Positions 1 to 13,390 of a stretch of 64,000 nucleotides of DNA are shown in pieces. Location of the stretch: assembly GCF_000002995.4 (NCBI RefSeq), contig NW_025062287.1:1-64000 (forward strand), given 5' to 3'. How positions within the stretch are numbered: the first letter of the stretch is position 1; each line of letters starts with the position of its first letter. The notes under the pieces are model-generated. The model was not told where the DNA came from. It searched no databases and saw nothing but the letters and a program-made list of their open reading frames with translations. The stretch is from Brugia malayi (Eukaryota > Nematoda > Chromadorea > Rhabditida > Onchocercidae). The position numbers and the translations under genes are program-made.

Positions 1-3000
1 AAGCCTAAGCCTAAGCTAAGCCTAAGCCTAAGCCTAAGCCTAAGCCTAAGCTAAGCCTAAGCCTAAGCTAAGCTAAGGCCTAAGCCTAAGCTGTAAGCAT
101 AAGCCTAAGCCTAAGCCTAAGCCTAAGCCTAAGCCTAAGCCTAAGCTAAGCCTAAGCCTAAGCCTAAGCCTAAGCCTAAGCCTAAGCCTAAGCCTAAGCT
201 AAGCGCTAAGCGCTAAGCCTAAGCCTAAGCCTAAGCCTAAGCCTAAGCCTAAGCCTAAGCCTAAGCCTAAGCCTAAGCCGTAAGCTAAGCCTAAGCCTAA
301 CGTAAGCCTAAGCCTAAGCCTAAGCCTAAGCCTAAGCCTAAGCCTAAGCCTAAGCTAAGCCTAAGCCTAAGCCTAAGCCTAAGCCTAAGCCTAAGCCAAG
401 CTAAGCCTAAGCCTAAGCCTAAGCCTAACCTAAGCCTAAGCTAAGCCTAACCTAAGCCTACAGCCTAAGCCTAAGCTAAGCCTAAGCCTAAGCCTAAGCC
501 TAAGCCTAAGCCTAAAGCTAAGCCTAAGCCTAAGCCTAAGCCTAAGCCTAAGCCTAAGCCTAAGCCTAAGCCTAAGCCTAAGCCTAAGCCTAAGCCTAAG
601 CCTAAGCCTAAGCCTAAAGCCTAAGCCTAAGCCTAAGCCTAAGCCTAAGCCTAAGCCTAAGCCTAAGCCTAAGCCTAAGCCTAAGCCTAAGCCTAAGCCT
701 AAGCTAAGCCTAAGCCTAAGCCTAACCTAAGCCTAAGCCTAAAGCCTAAGCCTAAGCCTAAGCTAAGCCTAAGCCTAAGCCTAAGCCTAAGCCTAAGCCT
801 AAGCCTAAGCTAAGCCTAAGCCTAAGCCTAAGCCTAAGCCTAAGCCTAAGCCTAAGCCTAAGCCTAAGCCTAAGCCTAAGCCTAAGCCTAAGCCTAAGCC
901 TAAGCTAAGCCTAAGCCTAAGCCTAAGCTAAGCCTAAGCCTAAGCCTAAGCCTAAGCCTAAGCCTAAGCCTAAGCCTAAGCCTAAGCCTAAGCTAAGCCT
1001 AAGCCTAAGCCTAAGCCTAAGCCTAAGCCTAAGCCTAAGCTAAGCCTAAGCCTAAGCCTAAGCCTAAGCCTAAGCCTAAGCCTAAGCCTAAGCCTAAGCC
1101 TAAGCCTAAGCCTAAGCCTAAGCCTAAGCCTAAGCCTAAGCCTAAGCCTAAGCCTAAGCCTAAGCCTAAGCCTAAGCCTAAGCCTAAGCCTAAGCCTAAG
1201 CCTAAGCCTAAGCCTAAGCCTAAGCCTAAGCCTAAGCCTAAGCCTAAGCCTAAGCCTAAGCCTAAGCCTAAGCCTAAGCCTAAGCCTAAGCCTAAGCCTA
1301 AGCTAAGCCTAAGCCTAAGCCTAAGCCTAAGCCTAAGCCTAAGCCTAAGCCTAAGCCTAAGCCTAAGCCTAAGCCTAAGCCTAAGCCTAAGCCTAAGCCT
1401 AAGCCTAAGCCTAAGCCTAAGCCTAAGCCTAAGCCTAAGCCTAAGCCTAAGCCTAAGCCTAAGCCTAAGCCTAAGCCTAAGCCTAAGCCTAAGCTAAGCC
1501 TAAGCCTAAGCCTAAGCCTAAGCCTAAGCCTAAGCCTAAGCCTAAGCCTAAGCCTAAGCCTAAGCCTAAGCCTAAGCCTAAGCCTAAGCCTAAGCCTAAG
1601 CCTAAGCCTAAGCCTAAGCCTAAGCCTAAGCCTAAGCCTAAGCCTAAGCCTAAGCCTAAGCCTAAGCCTAAGCCTAAGCCTAAGCCTAAGCCTAAGCCTA
1701 AGCCTAAGCCTAAGCCTAAGCCTAAGCCTAAGCCTAAGCCTAAGCCTAAGCCTAAGCCTAAGCTAAGCCTAAGCCTAAGCCTAAGCCTAAGCCTAAGCCT
1801 AAGCCTAAGCCTAAGCCTAAAGCCTAAGCCTAAGCCTAAGCCTAAGCCTAAGCCTAAGCCTAAGCCTAAGCCTAAGCCTAAGCCTAAGCCTAAGCCTAAG
1901 CCTAAGCCTAAGCCTAAGCCTAAGCCTAAGCCTAAGCCTAAGCCTAAGCCTAAGCCTAAGCTAAGCCTAAGCCTAAGCCTAAGCCTAAGCTAAGCCTAAG
2001 CCTAAGCCTAAGCCTAAGCCTAAGCCTAAGCCTAAGCCTAAGCCTAAGCCTAAGCCTAAGCCTAAGCCTAAGCCTAAGCCTAAGCCTAAGCCTAAGCCTA
2101 AGCCTAAGCCTAAGCCTAAGCCTAAGCCTAAGCCTAAGCCTAAGCCTAAGCCTAAGCCTAAGCCTAAGCCTAAGCCTAAGCCTAAGCCTAAGCCTAAGCC
2201 TAAGCCTAAGCCTAAGCCTAAGCCTAAGCCTAAGCCTAAGCCTAAGCCTAAGCCTAAGCCTAAGCCTAAGCCTAAGCCTAAGCCTAAGCCTAAGCCTAAG
2301 CCTAAGCCTAAGCCTAAGCCTAAGCCTAAGCCTAAGCCTAAGCCTAAGCTAAGCCTAAGCCTAAGCCTAAGCCTAAGCCTAAGCCTAAGCCTAAGCCTAA
2401 GCCTAAGCCTAAGCCTAAGCCTAAGCCTAAGCCTAAGCCTAAGCCTAAGCCTAAGCCTAAGCCTAAGCCTAAGCCTAAGCCTAAGCCTAAGCTAAGCCTA
2501 AGCCTAAGCCTAAGCCTAAGCCTAAGCCTAAGCCTAAGCCTAAGCCTAAGCCTAAGCCTAAGCCTAAGCCTAAGCCTAAGCCTAAGCTAAGCCTAAGCCT
2601 AAGCCTAAGCCTAAGCCTAAGCCTAAGCCTAAGCCTAAGCCTAAGCCTAAGCCTAAGCCTAAGCCTAAGCCTAAGCCTAAGCCTAAGCCTAAGCCTAAGC
2701 CTAAGCCTAAGCCTAAGCCTAAGCCTAAGCCTAAGCCTAAGCCTAAGCCTAAGCCTAAGCCTAAGCCTAAGCCTAAGCCTAAGCCTAAGCCTAAGCCTAA
2801 GCCTAAGCCTAAGCCTAAGCCTAAGCCTAAGCCTAAGCCTAAGCCTAAGCCTAAGCCTAAGCCTAAGCCTAAGCTAAGCCTAAGCCTAAGCCTAAGCTAG
2901 CCTAAGCCTAAGCCTAAGCTAAGCCTAAGCCTAAGCCTAAGCCTAAGCCTAAGCCTAAGCCTAAGCCTAAGCCTAAGCCTAAGCCTAAGCCTAAGCCTAA

Positions 3001-6000
3001 GCCTAAGCCTAAGCCTAAGCCTAAGCCTAAGCCTAAGCCTAAGCCTAAGCCTAAGCCTAAGCCTAAGCCTAAGCCTAAGCCTAAGCCTAAGCCTAAGCCT
3101 AAGCCTAAGCCTAAGCCTAAGCCTAAGCCTAAGCCTAAGCCTAAGCCTAAGCCTAAGCCTAAGCCTAAGCCTAAGCCTAAGCCTAAGCCTAAGCCTAAGC
3201 CTAAGCCTAAGCCTAAGCCTAAGCCTAAGCTAAGCCTAAGCCTAAGCCTAAGCTAAGCCTAAGCCTAAGCCTAAGCCTAAGCCTAAGCCTAAGCCTAAGC
3301 CTAAGCCTAAGCCTAAGCTAAGCCTAAGCCTAAGCCTAAGCCTAAGCCTAAGCTAAGCCTAAGCCTAAGCCTAAGCCTAAGCCTAAGCCTAAGCCTAAGC
3401 CTAAGCCTAAGCCTAAGCCTAAGCCTAAGCCTAAGCCTAAGCCTAAGCCTAAGCCTAAGCCTAAGCCTAAGCCTAAGCCTAAGCCTAAGCCTAAGCCTAA
3501 GCCTAAGCCTAAGCCTAAGCCTAAGCCTAAGCCTAAGCCTAAGCCAAGCCTAAGCCTAAGCCTAAGCCTAAGCCTAAGCCTAAGCCTAAGCCTAAGCCTA
3601 AGCTAAGCCTAAGCCTAAGCCTAAGCCTAAGCCTAAGCCTAAGCCTAAGCCTAAGCCTAAGCCTAAGCCTAAGCCTAAGCCTAAGCCTAAGCCTAAGCCT
3701 AAGCCTAAGCCTAAGCCTAAGCCTAAGCCTAAGCCTAAGCCTAAGCCTAAGCCTAAGCCTAAGCCTAAGCCTAAGCCTAAGCCTAAGCCTAAGCCTAAGC
3801 CTAAGCCTAAGCCTAAGCCTAAGCCTAAGCCTAAGCCTAAGCCTAAGCCTAAGCCTAAGCCTAAGCCTAAGCCTAAGCCTAAGCCTAAGCCTAAGCCTAA
3901 GCCTAAGCCTAAGCCTAAGCCTAAGCCTAAGCCTAAGCCTAAGCCTAAGCCTAAGCCTAAGCCTAAGCCTAAGCCTAAGCCTAAGCCTAAGCCTAAGCCT
4001 AAGCCTAAGCCTAAGCCTAAGCCTAACCTAAGCCTAAGCCTAAGCCTAAGCCTAAGCCTAAGCCTAAGCCTAAGCCTAAGCCTAAGCCTAAGCCTAAGCC
4101 TAAGCCTAAGCCTAAGCCTAAGCCTAAGCCTAAGCCTAAGCCTAAGCCTAAGCCTAAGCCTAAGCCTAAGCCTAAGCCTAAGCCTAAGCCTAAGCCTAAG
4201 CCTAAGCCTAAGCCTAAGCCTAAGCCTAAGCCTAAGCCTAAGCCTAAGCTAAGCCTAAGCCTAAGCCTAAGCCTAAGCCTAAGCCTAAGCCTAAGCCTAA
4301 GCCTAAGCCTAAGCCTAAGCCTAAGCCTAAGCTAAGCCTAAGCCTAAGCTAAGCCTAAGCCTAAGCCTAAGCCTAAGCCTAAGCCTAAGCCTAAGCCTAA
4401 GCCTAAGCCTAAGCCTAAGCCTAAGCCTAAGCCTAAGCCTAAGCCTAAGCCTAAGCCTAAGCCTAAGCCTAAGCCTAAGCCTAAGCCTAAGCTAACCTAA
4501 GCCTAAGCCTAAAAGCCTAAGCCTAAGCCTAAGCCTAAGCCTAAGCCTAAGCCTAAGCCTAAGCCTAAGCCTAAGCCTAAGCCTAAGCCTAAGCCTAAGC
4601 CTAAGCCTAAGCCTAAGCCTAAGCCTAGCCTAAGCCTAAGCCTAAGCCTAAGCCTAAGCCTAAGCCTAAAGCCTAAGCCTAAGCCTAAAGCCTAAGCCTA
4701 AGCCTAAGCCTAAGCCTAAGCCTAAAAGCCTAAGCCTAAGCCTAAGCCTAAGCCTAAGCCTAAAGCCTAAGCCTAAGCCTAAGCCTAAGCCTAAGCCTAA
4801 GCCTAAGCCTAAGCCTAAGCCTAAGCCTAAGCCTAAGCCTAAGCCTAAGCCTAACCTAAGCTAAGCTAAGCCTAAGCCTAAGCCTAAGCCTAAGCCTAAG
4901 CCTAAGCCTAAGCCTAAGCCTAAGCCTAAGCCTAAGCTAAGCCTAAGCCTAAGCCTAAGCCTAAGCCTAAGCCTAAGCCCTAAGCCTAAGCCTAAGCCTA
5001 AGCCTAAGCCTAAGCTAAGCCTAAGCCTAAGCCTAAGCCTAAGCCTAAGCCTAAGCCTAAGCCTAAGCCTAAGCCTAAGCTAAGCCTAAGCCTAAGCCTA
5101 AGCCTAAGCCTAAGCCTAGCCTAAGCCTAAGCCTAAGCCTAAGCCTAAGCCTAAGCCTAAGCCTAAGCCTAAGCTAAGCCTAAGCCTAAGCTAAGCCTAA
5201 GCCTAAGCCTAAGCCTAAGCCTAAGCCTAAGCCTAGCCTAAGCCTAAGCTAAGCCTAAGCCTAAGCCTAAGCCTAAGCTAAGCCTAAGCCTAAGCCTAAG
5301 CCTAAGCCTAAGCTAAGCCTAAGCCTAAGCCTAAGCCTAAGCCTAAGCCTAAGCTTAGGCCTAAGCCTAAGCCTAAGCCTAAGCCTAAGCCTAAGCCTAA
5401 GCCTAAAGCCTAAGCCTAAGCCTAAGCCTAAGCCTAAGCCTAAGCCTAAGCCTAAGCCTAAGCCTAAGCCTAAGCCTAGCCTAAGCCTAAGCCTAAGCCT
5501 AAGCCTAAGCCTAAGCCTAAGCCTAAGCCTAGCCTAAGCCTAAGCCTAAGCCTAAGCCTAAGCCTAAGCCTAAGCCTAAGCCTAAGCTAAGCCTAAGCCT
5601 TAAGCCTAAGCCTAAGCTAAGCCTAAGCCTAAGCCTAAGCCTAAGCCTAAGCCTAAGCCTAAGCTAAGCCTAAGCCTAAGCCTAAGCCTAAGCCTAAGCC
5701 TAAGCCTAAGCCTAAGCCTAAGCCTAAGCTAAGCCTAAGCCTAAGCCTAAGCCTAAGCCTAAGCCTAAGCCTAAGCCTTAAGCCTAAGCCTAAGCCTAAG
5801 CCTAAGCCTAAGCCTAAGCCTAAGCTAAGCCTAAGCCTAAGCCTAAGCCTAAGCCTAAGCCTAAGCCTAAGCTAAGCCTAAGCCTAAGCCTAAGCCTAAG
5901 CCTAAGCCTAAGCCTAAGCCTAAGCCTAAGCCTAAGCCTAAGCCTAAGCCTAAGCCTAAGCCTAAGCCTAAGCCTAAGCCTAAGCCTAAGCCTAAGCCTA

Positions 6001-9000
6001 AGCCTAAGCCTTAAGCCTAAGCCTAAGCCTAAGCCTAAGCCTAAGCCTAAGCCTAAGCCTAAGCCTAAGCCTAAGCCTAAGCCTAAGCTAAGCCTAAGCC
6101 TAAGCCTAAGCCTAAGCCTAAGCCTAAGCTAAGCCTAAGCCTAAGCCTAAGCCTAAGCCTAAGCCTAAGCCTAAGCCTAAGCCTAAGCCTAAGCCTAAGC
6201 CTAAGCCTAAGCCTAAGCCTAAGCCTAAGCCTAAAGCCTAAGCCTAAGCCTAAGCCTAAGCCTAAGCCTAAGCCTAAGCCTAAGCCTAAGCTAAGCTAAG
6301 CCTAAGCCTAAGCCTAAGCTAAGCCTAAGCCTAAGCCTAAGCCTAAGCCTAAGCCTAAGCCTAAAGCCTAAGCCTAAGCCTAAGCCTAAGCCTAAGCCTA
6401 AGCCTAAGCCTAAGCCTAAGCCTAAGCCTAAGCTAAGCCTAAGCCTAAGCCTAAGCCTAAGCCTAAGCCTAAGCCTAAGCCTAAGCCTAAGCCTAAGCCT
6501 AAGCCTAAGCCTAAGCCTAAGCCTAAGCCTAAGCCTAAGCCTAAGCCTAAGCCTAAGCCTAAGCCTAAGCCTTAAGCCTAAGCCTAAGCCTAAGCCTAAG
6601 CCTAAGCCTAAGCCTAAGCCTAAGCCTAAGCCTAAGCCTAAGCCTAAGCCTAAGCCTAAGCTAGCCTAAGCCTAAGCCTAAGCCTAAGCCTAAGCCTAAG
6701 CCTAAGCCAAGCCTAAGCCTAAGCCTAAGCCTAAGCCTAAGCCTAAGCCTAAGCCTAAGCCTAAGCCTAAGCCTAAGCTAAGCCTAAGCCTAAGCCTAAG
6801 CCTAAGCCTAAGCCTAAGCCTAAGCCTAAGCCTAAGCCTAAGCCTAAGCCTAAGCCTAAGCTAAGCCTAAGCCTAAGCCTAAGCCTAAGCCTAAGCCTAA
6901 GCCTAAGCCTAAGCCTAAGCCTAAGCCTAAGCCTAAGCCTAAGCCTAAGCCTAAGCCCTAAGCCTAAGCCTAAGCCTAAGCCTAAGCCTAAGCCTAAGCC
7001 TAAGCCTAAGCCTAAGCCTAAGCCTAAGCCTAAGCCTAAGCCTAAGCTAAGCCTAAGCCTAAGCCTAAGCCTAAGCCTAAGCTAAGCCTAAGCCTAAGCC
7101 TAAGCCTAAGCCTAAGCCTAAGCCTAAGCCTAAGCCTAAGCCTAAGCCTAAGCCTAAGCTAAGCCTAAGCCTAAGCCTAAGCCTAAGCCTAAGCCTAAGC
7201 CTAAGCCTAAGCCTAAGCCTAAGCCTAAAGCCTAAGCCTAAGCCTAAGCCTAAGCCTAAGCCTAAGCCTAAGCCTAAGCCTAAGCCTAAGCCTAAGCCTA
7301 AGCCTAAGCCTAAGCCTAAGCCTAAGCCTAAGCCTAAGCCTAAGCCTAAGCCTAAGCTAAGCCTAAGCCTAAGCCTAAGCCTAAGCCTAAGCCAAGCCTA
7401 AGCCTAAGCCTAAGCCTAAGCCTAAGCCTAAGCCTAAGCCTAAGCCTAAGCCTAAGCCTAAGCCTAAGCCTAAGCCTAAGCCTAAGCCTAAGCAAGCCTA
7501 AGCCTAAGAGCCTAAGCCTAAGCCTAAGCCTAAGCCTAAGCCTAAGCCTAAGCCTAAGAGCCTAAGCCTAAGCCTAAGCCTAAGCCTAAGCCTAAGCCTA
7601 AAGCCTAAGCCTAAGCCTAAGCCTAAGCCTAAGCCTAAGCCTAACTAGCCTAAGCCTAAGCCTAAGCTAAGCCTAAGCCTAAGCCTAAGCTAAGCCTAAG
7701 CCTAAGCCTAAGCCTAAGCCTAAGCCTAAGCCTAAGCCTAAGCCTAAGCCTAAGCCTAAGCCTAAGCCTAGCCTAAGCCTAAGCCTAAGCCTAAGCCTAA
7801 GCCTAAAAGCCTAAGCCTAAGCCTAAGCCTAAGCCTAAGCCTAAGCCTAAGCCTAAGCCTAAGCCTAGCCTAAGCCTAAGCCTAAGCCTAAGCCTAAGCC
7901 TAAGCCTAAGCCTAAGCCTAAGCCTAAGCCTAAGCCTAAGCCTAAGCCTAAGCCTAAGCCTAAGCCTAAGCCTAAGCCTAAGCCTAAGCCTAAGCCTAAG
8001 CCTAAGCCTAAGCCTAAGCCTAAGCCTAAGCCTAAGCCTAAGCTAAGCCTAAGCCTAAGCCTAAGCCTAAGCCTAAGCCTAAGCCTAAGCCTAAGCCTAA
8101 GCCTAAGCCTAAGCCTAAGCCTAAGCCTAAGCCTAAGCCTAAGCCTAAAGCCTAAGCCTAAGCCTAAGCCTAAGCCTAAGCCTAAGCCTAAGCCTAAGCC
8201 TAAGCCTAAGCCTAAGCCTAAGCCTAAGCCTAAGCCTAAGCCTAAGCCTAAGCCTAAGCCTAAGCCTAAGCCTAACCTAAGCCTAAGCCTAAGCCTAAGC
8301 CTAAGCCTAAGCCTAAGCCTAAGCCTAAGCCTAAGCCTAAGCCTAAGGCTAAGCCTAAGCCTAAGCCTAAGCCTAAGCCTAAGCCTAAGCCTAAGCCTAA
8401 GCCTAAGCCTAAGCCTAAGCCTAAGCCTAAGCCTAAGCCTAAGCCTAAGCCTAAGCCTAAGCCTAAGCCTAAGCCTAAGCCTAAAGCCTAAGCCTAAGCC
8501 TAAGCCTAAGCCTAAGCCTAAGCCTAAGCCTAAGCCTAAGCCTAAGCCTAAGCCTAAGCCTAAGCCTAAGCCTAAGCCTAAGCCTAAGCCTAAGCCTAAG
8601 CCTAAAGCCTAAGCCTAAGCCTAAGCCTAAGCCTAAGCCTAAGCCTAAGCCTAAGCCTAAGCCTAAGCCTAAGCCTAAGCCTAAGCCTAAGCCTAAGCCT
8701 AAGCCTAAGCCTAAGCCTAAGCCTAAGCCTAAGCCTAAGCCTAAGCCTAAGCCTAAAAAGCCTAAGCCTAAGCCTAAGCCTAAGCCTAAGCCTAAGCCTA
8801 AGCCTAAGCCTAAGCCTAAGCCTAAGCCTAAGCCTAAGCCTAAGCCTAAGCCTAAGCCTAAGCCTAAGCCTAAGCCTAAGCCTAAGCTAAGCCTAAGCCT
8901 AAGCCTAAGCCTAAGCCTAAGCCTAAGCCTAAGCCTAAGCCTAAGCCTAAGCTAAGCCTAAGCCTAAGCCTAAGCCTAAGCCTAAGCCTAAGCCTAAGCC

Positions 9001-12000
9001 TAAGCCTAAGCCTAAGCCTAAGCCTAAGCCTAAGCCTAAGCCTAAGCCTAAGCCTAAGCCTAAGCCTAAGCCTAAGCCTAAGCCTAAGCCTAAGCCTAAG
9101 CCTAAGCCTAAGCCTAAGCCTAAGCCTAAGCCTAAGCCTAAGCCTAAGCCTAAGCCTAAGCCTAAGCCTAAGCCTAAGCCTAAGCCTAAGCCTAAGCCTA
9201 AGCCTAAGCCTAAGCCTAAGCCTAAGCCTAAGCCTAAGCCTAAGCCTAAGCCTAACCTAAGCCTAAGCCTAAGCCTAAGCCTAAGCCTAAGCCTAAGCCT
9301 AAGCCTAAGCCTAAGCCTAAGCCTAAGCCTAAGCCTAAGCCTAAGCCTAAGCCTAAGCCTAAGCCTAAGCCTAAGCCTAAGCCTAAGCCTAAGCCTAAGC
9401 CTAAGCCTAAGCCTAAGCCTAAGCTAAGCCTAAGCCTAAGCCTAAGCCTAAGCCTAAGCCTAAGCCTAAGCCTAAGCCTAAGCCTAAGCCTAAGCCTAAG
9501 CCTCTAAGCCTAAGCCTAAGCCTAAGCCTAAGCCTAAGCCTAAGCCTAAGCCTAAGCCTAAGCCTAAGCCTAAGCCTAAGCCTAAGCCTAAGCCTAAGCC
9601 TAAGCCTAAGCTAAGCCTAAGCCTAAGCCTAAGCCTAAGCCTAAGCCTAAGCCTAAGCTAGCTAAGCCTAAGCCTAAGCCTAAGCCTAAGCCTAAGCCTA
9701 AGCCTAAGCCTAAGCCTAAGCCTAAGCCTAAGCCTAAGCCTAAGCCTAAGCCTAAGCCTAAGCCTAAGCCTAAGCCTAAGCCTAAGCCTAAGCCTAATAA
9801 TAATAAAGCCTAAGCCTAAGCCTAAGCCTAAGCCTAAGCCTAAGCCTACAGCCTAAGCCTAAGCCTAAGCCTAAGCCTAAGCCTAAGCCTAAGCCTAAGC
9901 CTAAGCCTAAGCCTAAGCCTAAGCCTAAGCCTAAGCCTAAGCCTAAGCCTAAGCCTAAGCCTAAGCCTAAGCCTAAGCCTAAGCCTAAGCCTAGCCTAAG
10001 CCTAAGCCTAAGCCTAAGCCTAAGCCTAAGCCTAAGCCTAAGCCTAAGCCTAAGCCTAAGCCTAAGCCTAAGCCTAAGCCTAAGCCTAAGCCTAAGCCTA
10101 AGCCTAAGCCTAAGCCTAAGCCTAAGCCTAAGCCTAAGCCTAAGCCTAAGCCTAAGCCTAAGCCTAAAAGCCTAAGCCTAAGCCTAAGCCTAAGCCTAAG
10201 CCTAAGCCTAAGCCTAAGCCTAAGCCTAAGCCTAAGCCTAAGCCTAAGCCTAAGCCTAAGCCTAAGCCTAAGCCTAAGCCTAAGCCTAAGCCTAAGCCTA
10301 AGCCTAAGCCTAAGCCTAAGCCTAAGCCTAAGCCTAAGCCTAAGCCTAAGCCTAAGCCTAAGCCTAAGCCTAAGCCTAAGCCTAAGCCTAAGCCTAAGCC
10401 TAAGCCTAAGCCTAAGCCTAAGCCTAAGCCTAAGCCTAAGCCTAAGCCTAAGCCTAAGCCTAAGCCTAAGCCTAAGCCTAAGCCTAAGCCTAAGCCTAAG
10501 CCTAGCCTAAGCCTAAGCCTAAGCCTAAGCCTAAGCCTAAGCCTAAGCCTAAGCCTAAGCCTAAAGCCTAAGCCTAAGCCTAAGCCTAAGCTAAGCCTAA
10601 GCCTAAGCCTAAGCCTAAGCCTAAGCCTAAGCCTAAGCCTAAGCCTAAGCCTAAGCCTAAGCCTAAGCCTAAGCCTAAGCCTAAGCTAAGCCTAAGCCTA
10701 AGCCTAAGCCTAAGCCTAAGCCTAAGCCTAAGCTAAGCCTAAGCCTAAGCCTAAGCCTAAGCCTAAGCCTAAGCCTAAGCCTAAGCCTAAGCCTAAGCCT
10801 AAGCCTAAGCCTAAGCTAAGCCTAAGCCTAAGCCTAAGCCTAAGCCTAAGCCTAAGCCTAAGCCTAAGCCTAAGCCTAAGCCTAAGCCTAAGCCTAAGCC
10901 TAAGCCTAAGCCTAAGCCTAAGCCTAAGCCTAAGCCTAAGCCTAAGCCTAAGCCTAAGCCTAAGCCTAAGCCTAAGCCTAAGCCTAAGCCTAAGCCTAAG
11001 CCTAAGCCTAAGCCTAAGCCTAAGCCTAAGCCTAAGCCTAAGCCTAAGCCTAAGCCTAAAAGCCTAAGCCTAAGCCTAAGCCTAAGCCTAAGCCTAAGCC
11101 TAAGCCTAAGCCTAAGCCTAAGCCTAAGCCTAAGCCTAAGCCTAAGCCTAAGCCTAAGCCTAAGCCTAAGCCTAAGCCTAAGCCTAAGCCTAAGCCTAAG
11201 CCTAAGCCTAAGCCTAAGCCTAAGCCTAAGCCTAAGCCTAAGCCTAAGCCTAAGCCTAAGCCTAAGCCTAAGCCTAAGCCTAAGCCTAAGCCTAAGCCTA
11301 AGCCTAAGCCTAAGCCTAAGCCTAAGCCTAAGCCTAAGCCTAAGCCTAAGCCTAAGCCTAAGCCTACCTAAGCCTAAGCCTAAGCCTAAGCCTAAGCCTA
11401 AGCCTAAGCCTAAGCCTAAGCCTAAGCCTAAGCCTAAGCCTAAGCCTAAGCCTAAGCCTAAGCCTAAGCCTAAGCCTAAGCCTAAGCCTAAGCCTAGCCT
11501 AAGCCTAAGCCTAAGCCTAAGCCTAAGCCTAAGCCTAAGCCTAAGCCTAAGCCTAAGCCTAAGCCTAAGCCTAAGCCTAAGCCTAAGCCTAAGCCTAAGC
11601 CTAAGCCTAAGCCTAAGCCTAAGCCTAAGCCTAAGCCTAAGCCTAAGCCTAAGCCTAAGCCTAAAAGCCTAAGCCTAAGCCTAAGCCTAAGCCTAAGCCT
11701 ACCAAGCCTAAGCCTAAGCCTAAGCCTAAGCCTAAGCCTAAGCCTAAGCCTAAGCCTAAGCCTAAGCCTAAGCCTAAGCCTAGCCTAAGCCTAAGCCTAA
11801 GCCTAAGCCTAAGCCTAAGCTAAGCCTAAGCCTAAGCCTAAGCCTAAGCCTAAGCCTAAGCCTAAGCCTAAGCCTAAGCCTAAGCCTAAGCCTAAGCCTA
11901 AGCCTAAGCCTAAGCCTAAGCCTAAGCCTAAGCCTAAGCCTAAGCCTAAGCCTAAGCCTAAGCCTAAGCCTAAGCCTAAGCCTAAGCCTAAGCCTAAGCC

Positions 12001-12542
12001 TAAGCCTAAGCCTAAGCCTAAGCCTAAGCCTAAGCCTAAGCCTAAGCCTAAGCCTAAGCCTAAGCTAAGCCTAAGCCTAAGCCTAAGCCTAAGCCTAAGC
12101 CTAAGCCTAAGCCTAAGCCTAAGCCTAAGCCGCCTAAGCCTAAGCCTAAGCCTAAGCCTAAGCCTAAGCCTAAGCCTAAGCCTAAGCCTAAGCCTAAGCC
12201 TAAGCCTAAGCCTAAGCCTAAGCCTAAGCCTAAGCCTAAGCCTAAGCCTAAGCCCCTAAGCCTAAGCCTAAGCCTAAGCCTAAGCCTAAGCCTAAGCCTA
12301 AGCCTAAGCCTAAGCCTAAGCCTAAGCCTAAGCCTAAGCCTAAGCCTAAAGCCTAAGCCTAAGCCTAAGCCTAAGCCTAAGCCTAAGCCTAAGCCTAAGC
12401 CTAAGCCTATAAGCCTAAGCTAAGCCTAAGCCCTAAGCCTAAGCCTAAGCCTAAGCCTAAGCCTAAGCCTAAGCCTAAGCCTAAGCCTAAGCCTAAGCCT
12501 AAGCCTAAGCCTAAGCCTAAGCCTAAGCCTAAGCCTAAGCCT
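1..12542 (+). repeat. Nematode telomere array (TTAGGC)n
   Basis: Essentially uninterrupted hexamers of GCCTAA on the plus strand, which is TTAGGC on the minus strand, the canonical nematode telomere repeat. The orientation (C-rich strand 5' to 3' from base 1) is right for a left chromosome end. Scattered variants are mostly one-base losses (AAGCTAAG) or gains (CTAAAGCC), with a rare insertion of TAATAATAA near 9795. Variants are densest in the first 500 bases and rare in the last 400 before the junction at 12542/12543. Confidence 0.98.
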
Positions 12543-13317
12543 GTAACTGATTACGAATTGCGATTATTTGTCTCCTTTGTTCCTCATTGAAATGATACAT
12601 TCCACTGACCATTTCAGCTGAAAATTCTCCCTACTTCACCTACTACAACTAATAATAGTCATTAAAATTTTTGTTAAATGCAAGTGTCATATCGTTTTTA
12701 ATTAATGATTTTGCGCAAACAATATCAAGTATGGATATACATGTGGAATCTGCAAGTTACGAGTGATAAGAATTTATAAGTTACGAGAACTAGAAATATA
12801 GGTATAACACTAGCGAGACGTAAATATGTGTATGAAATATGCGGAAACTATAATTGAGTAAAAAGTGAAATCGCATGTTAGATTTAGAATGACATGCTAA
12901 ACTAAAGCAAGAAATACAAATAAAGAGCTGCAAATCTTTTAACCTGTCACATCCGTACTTTTCATCTCGGTACCATAGCAATGAAAGAGCTAAACATAAA
13001 CTGAAATGTTTTTGTCCACCACTTAAAGAAGTATCGTTGGTGTACAGCGATACAGTATCACTGTGAATTATTAAGTATGAACTTAAACGAACTTAAACTT
13101 AAACTAGAAATGAAAAATGAGTTGAACTGGAAGATAATAGCGCAAAACAATTTTAGCATGAATGACTAAATTGCTACTCGTTTGCGACAACTTCTCCTTC
13201 TCAAAAAAATAAAATTTATTATTGAAGTGGTACAATGAAATAACCTATGCGGCCTAAGCTTATCTAAATCAATAAGGAATATTTAGTAATAATGTCTTTT
13301 AAAAAATAACTCGAAAT

Positions 13318-13390
13318 ATAATAATAATAATGATAATAATAATAGTAATAATTATAATAATAAAGATAGTAATCATAATATGATAAATAA
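13318..13390. repeat. ATA/AAT-rich trinucleotide low-complexity tract
   Basis: Imperfect runs of ATA, AAT and TAATAATAA. Simple-sequence DNA in the subtelomere. Confidence 0.8.

Noticed and set aside
1..12542. CRISPR-like or satellite array
   Set aside because: The unit is the six-base telomere repeat with no spacers.
13251..13260. GGCCTAAGC, a telomere-like hexamer inside the subtelomere
   Set aside because: A single copy; expected by chance.
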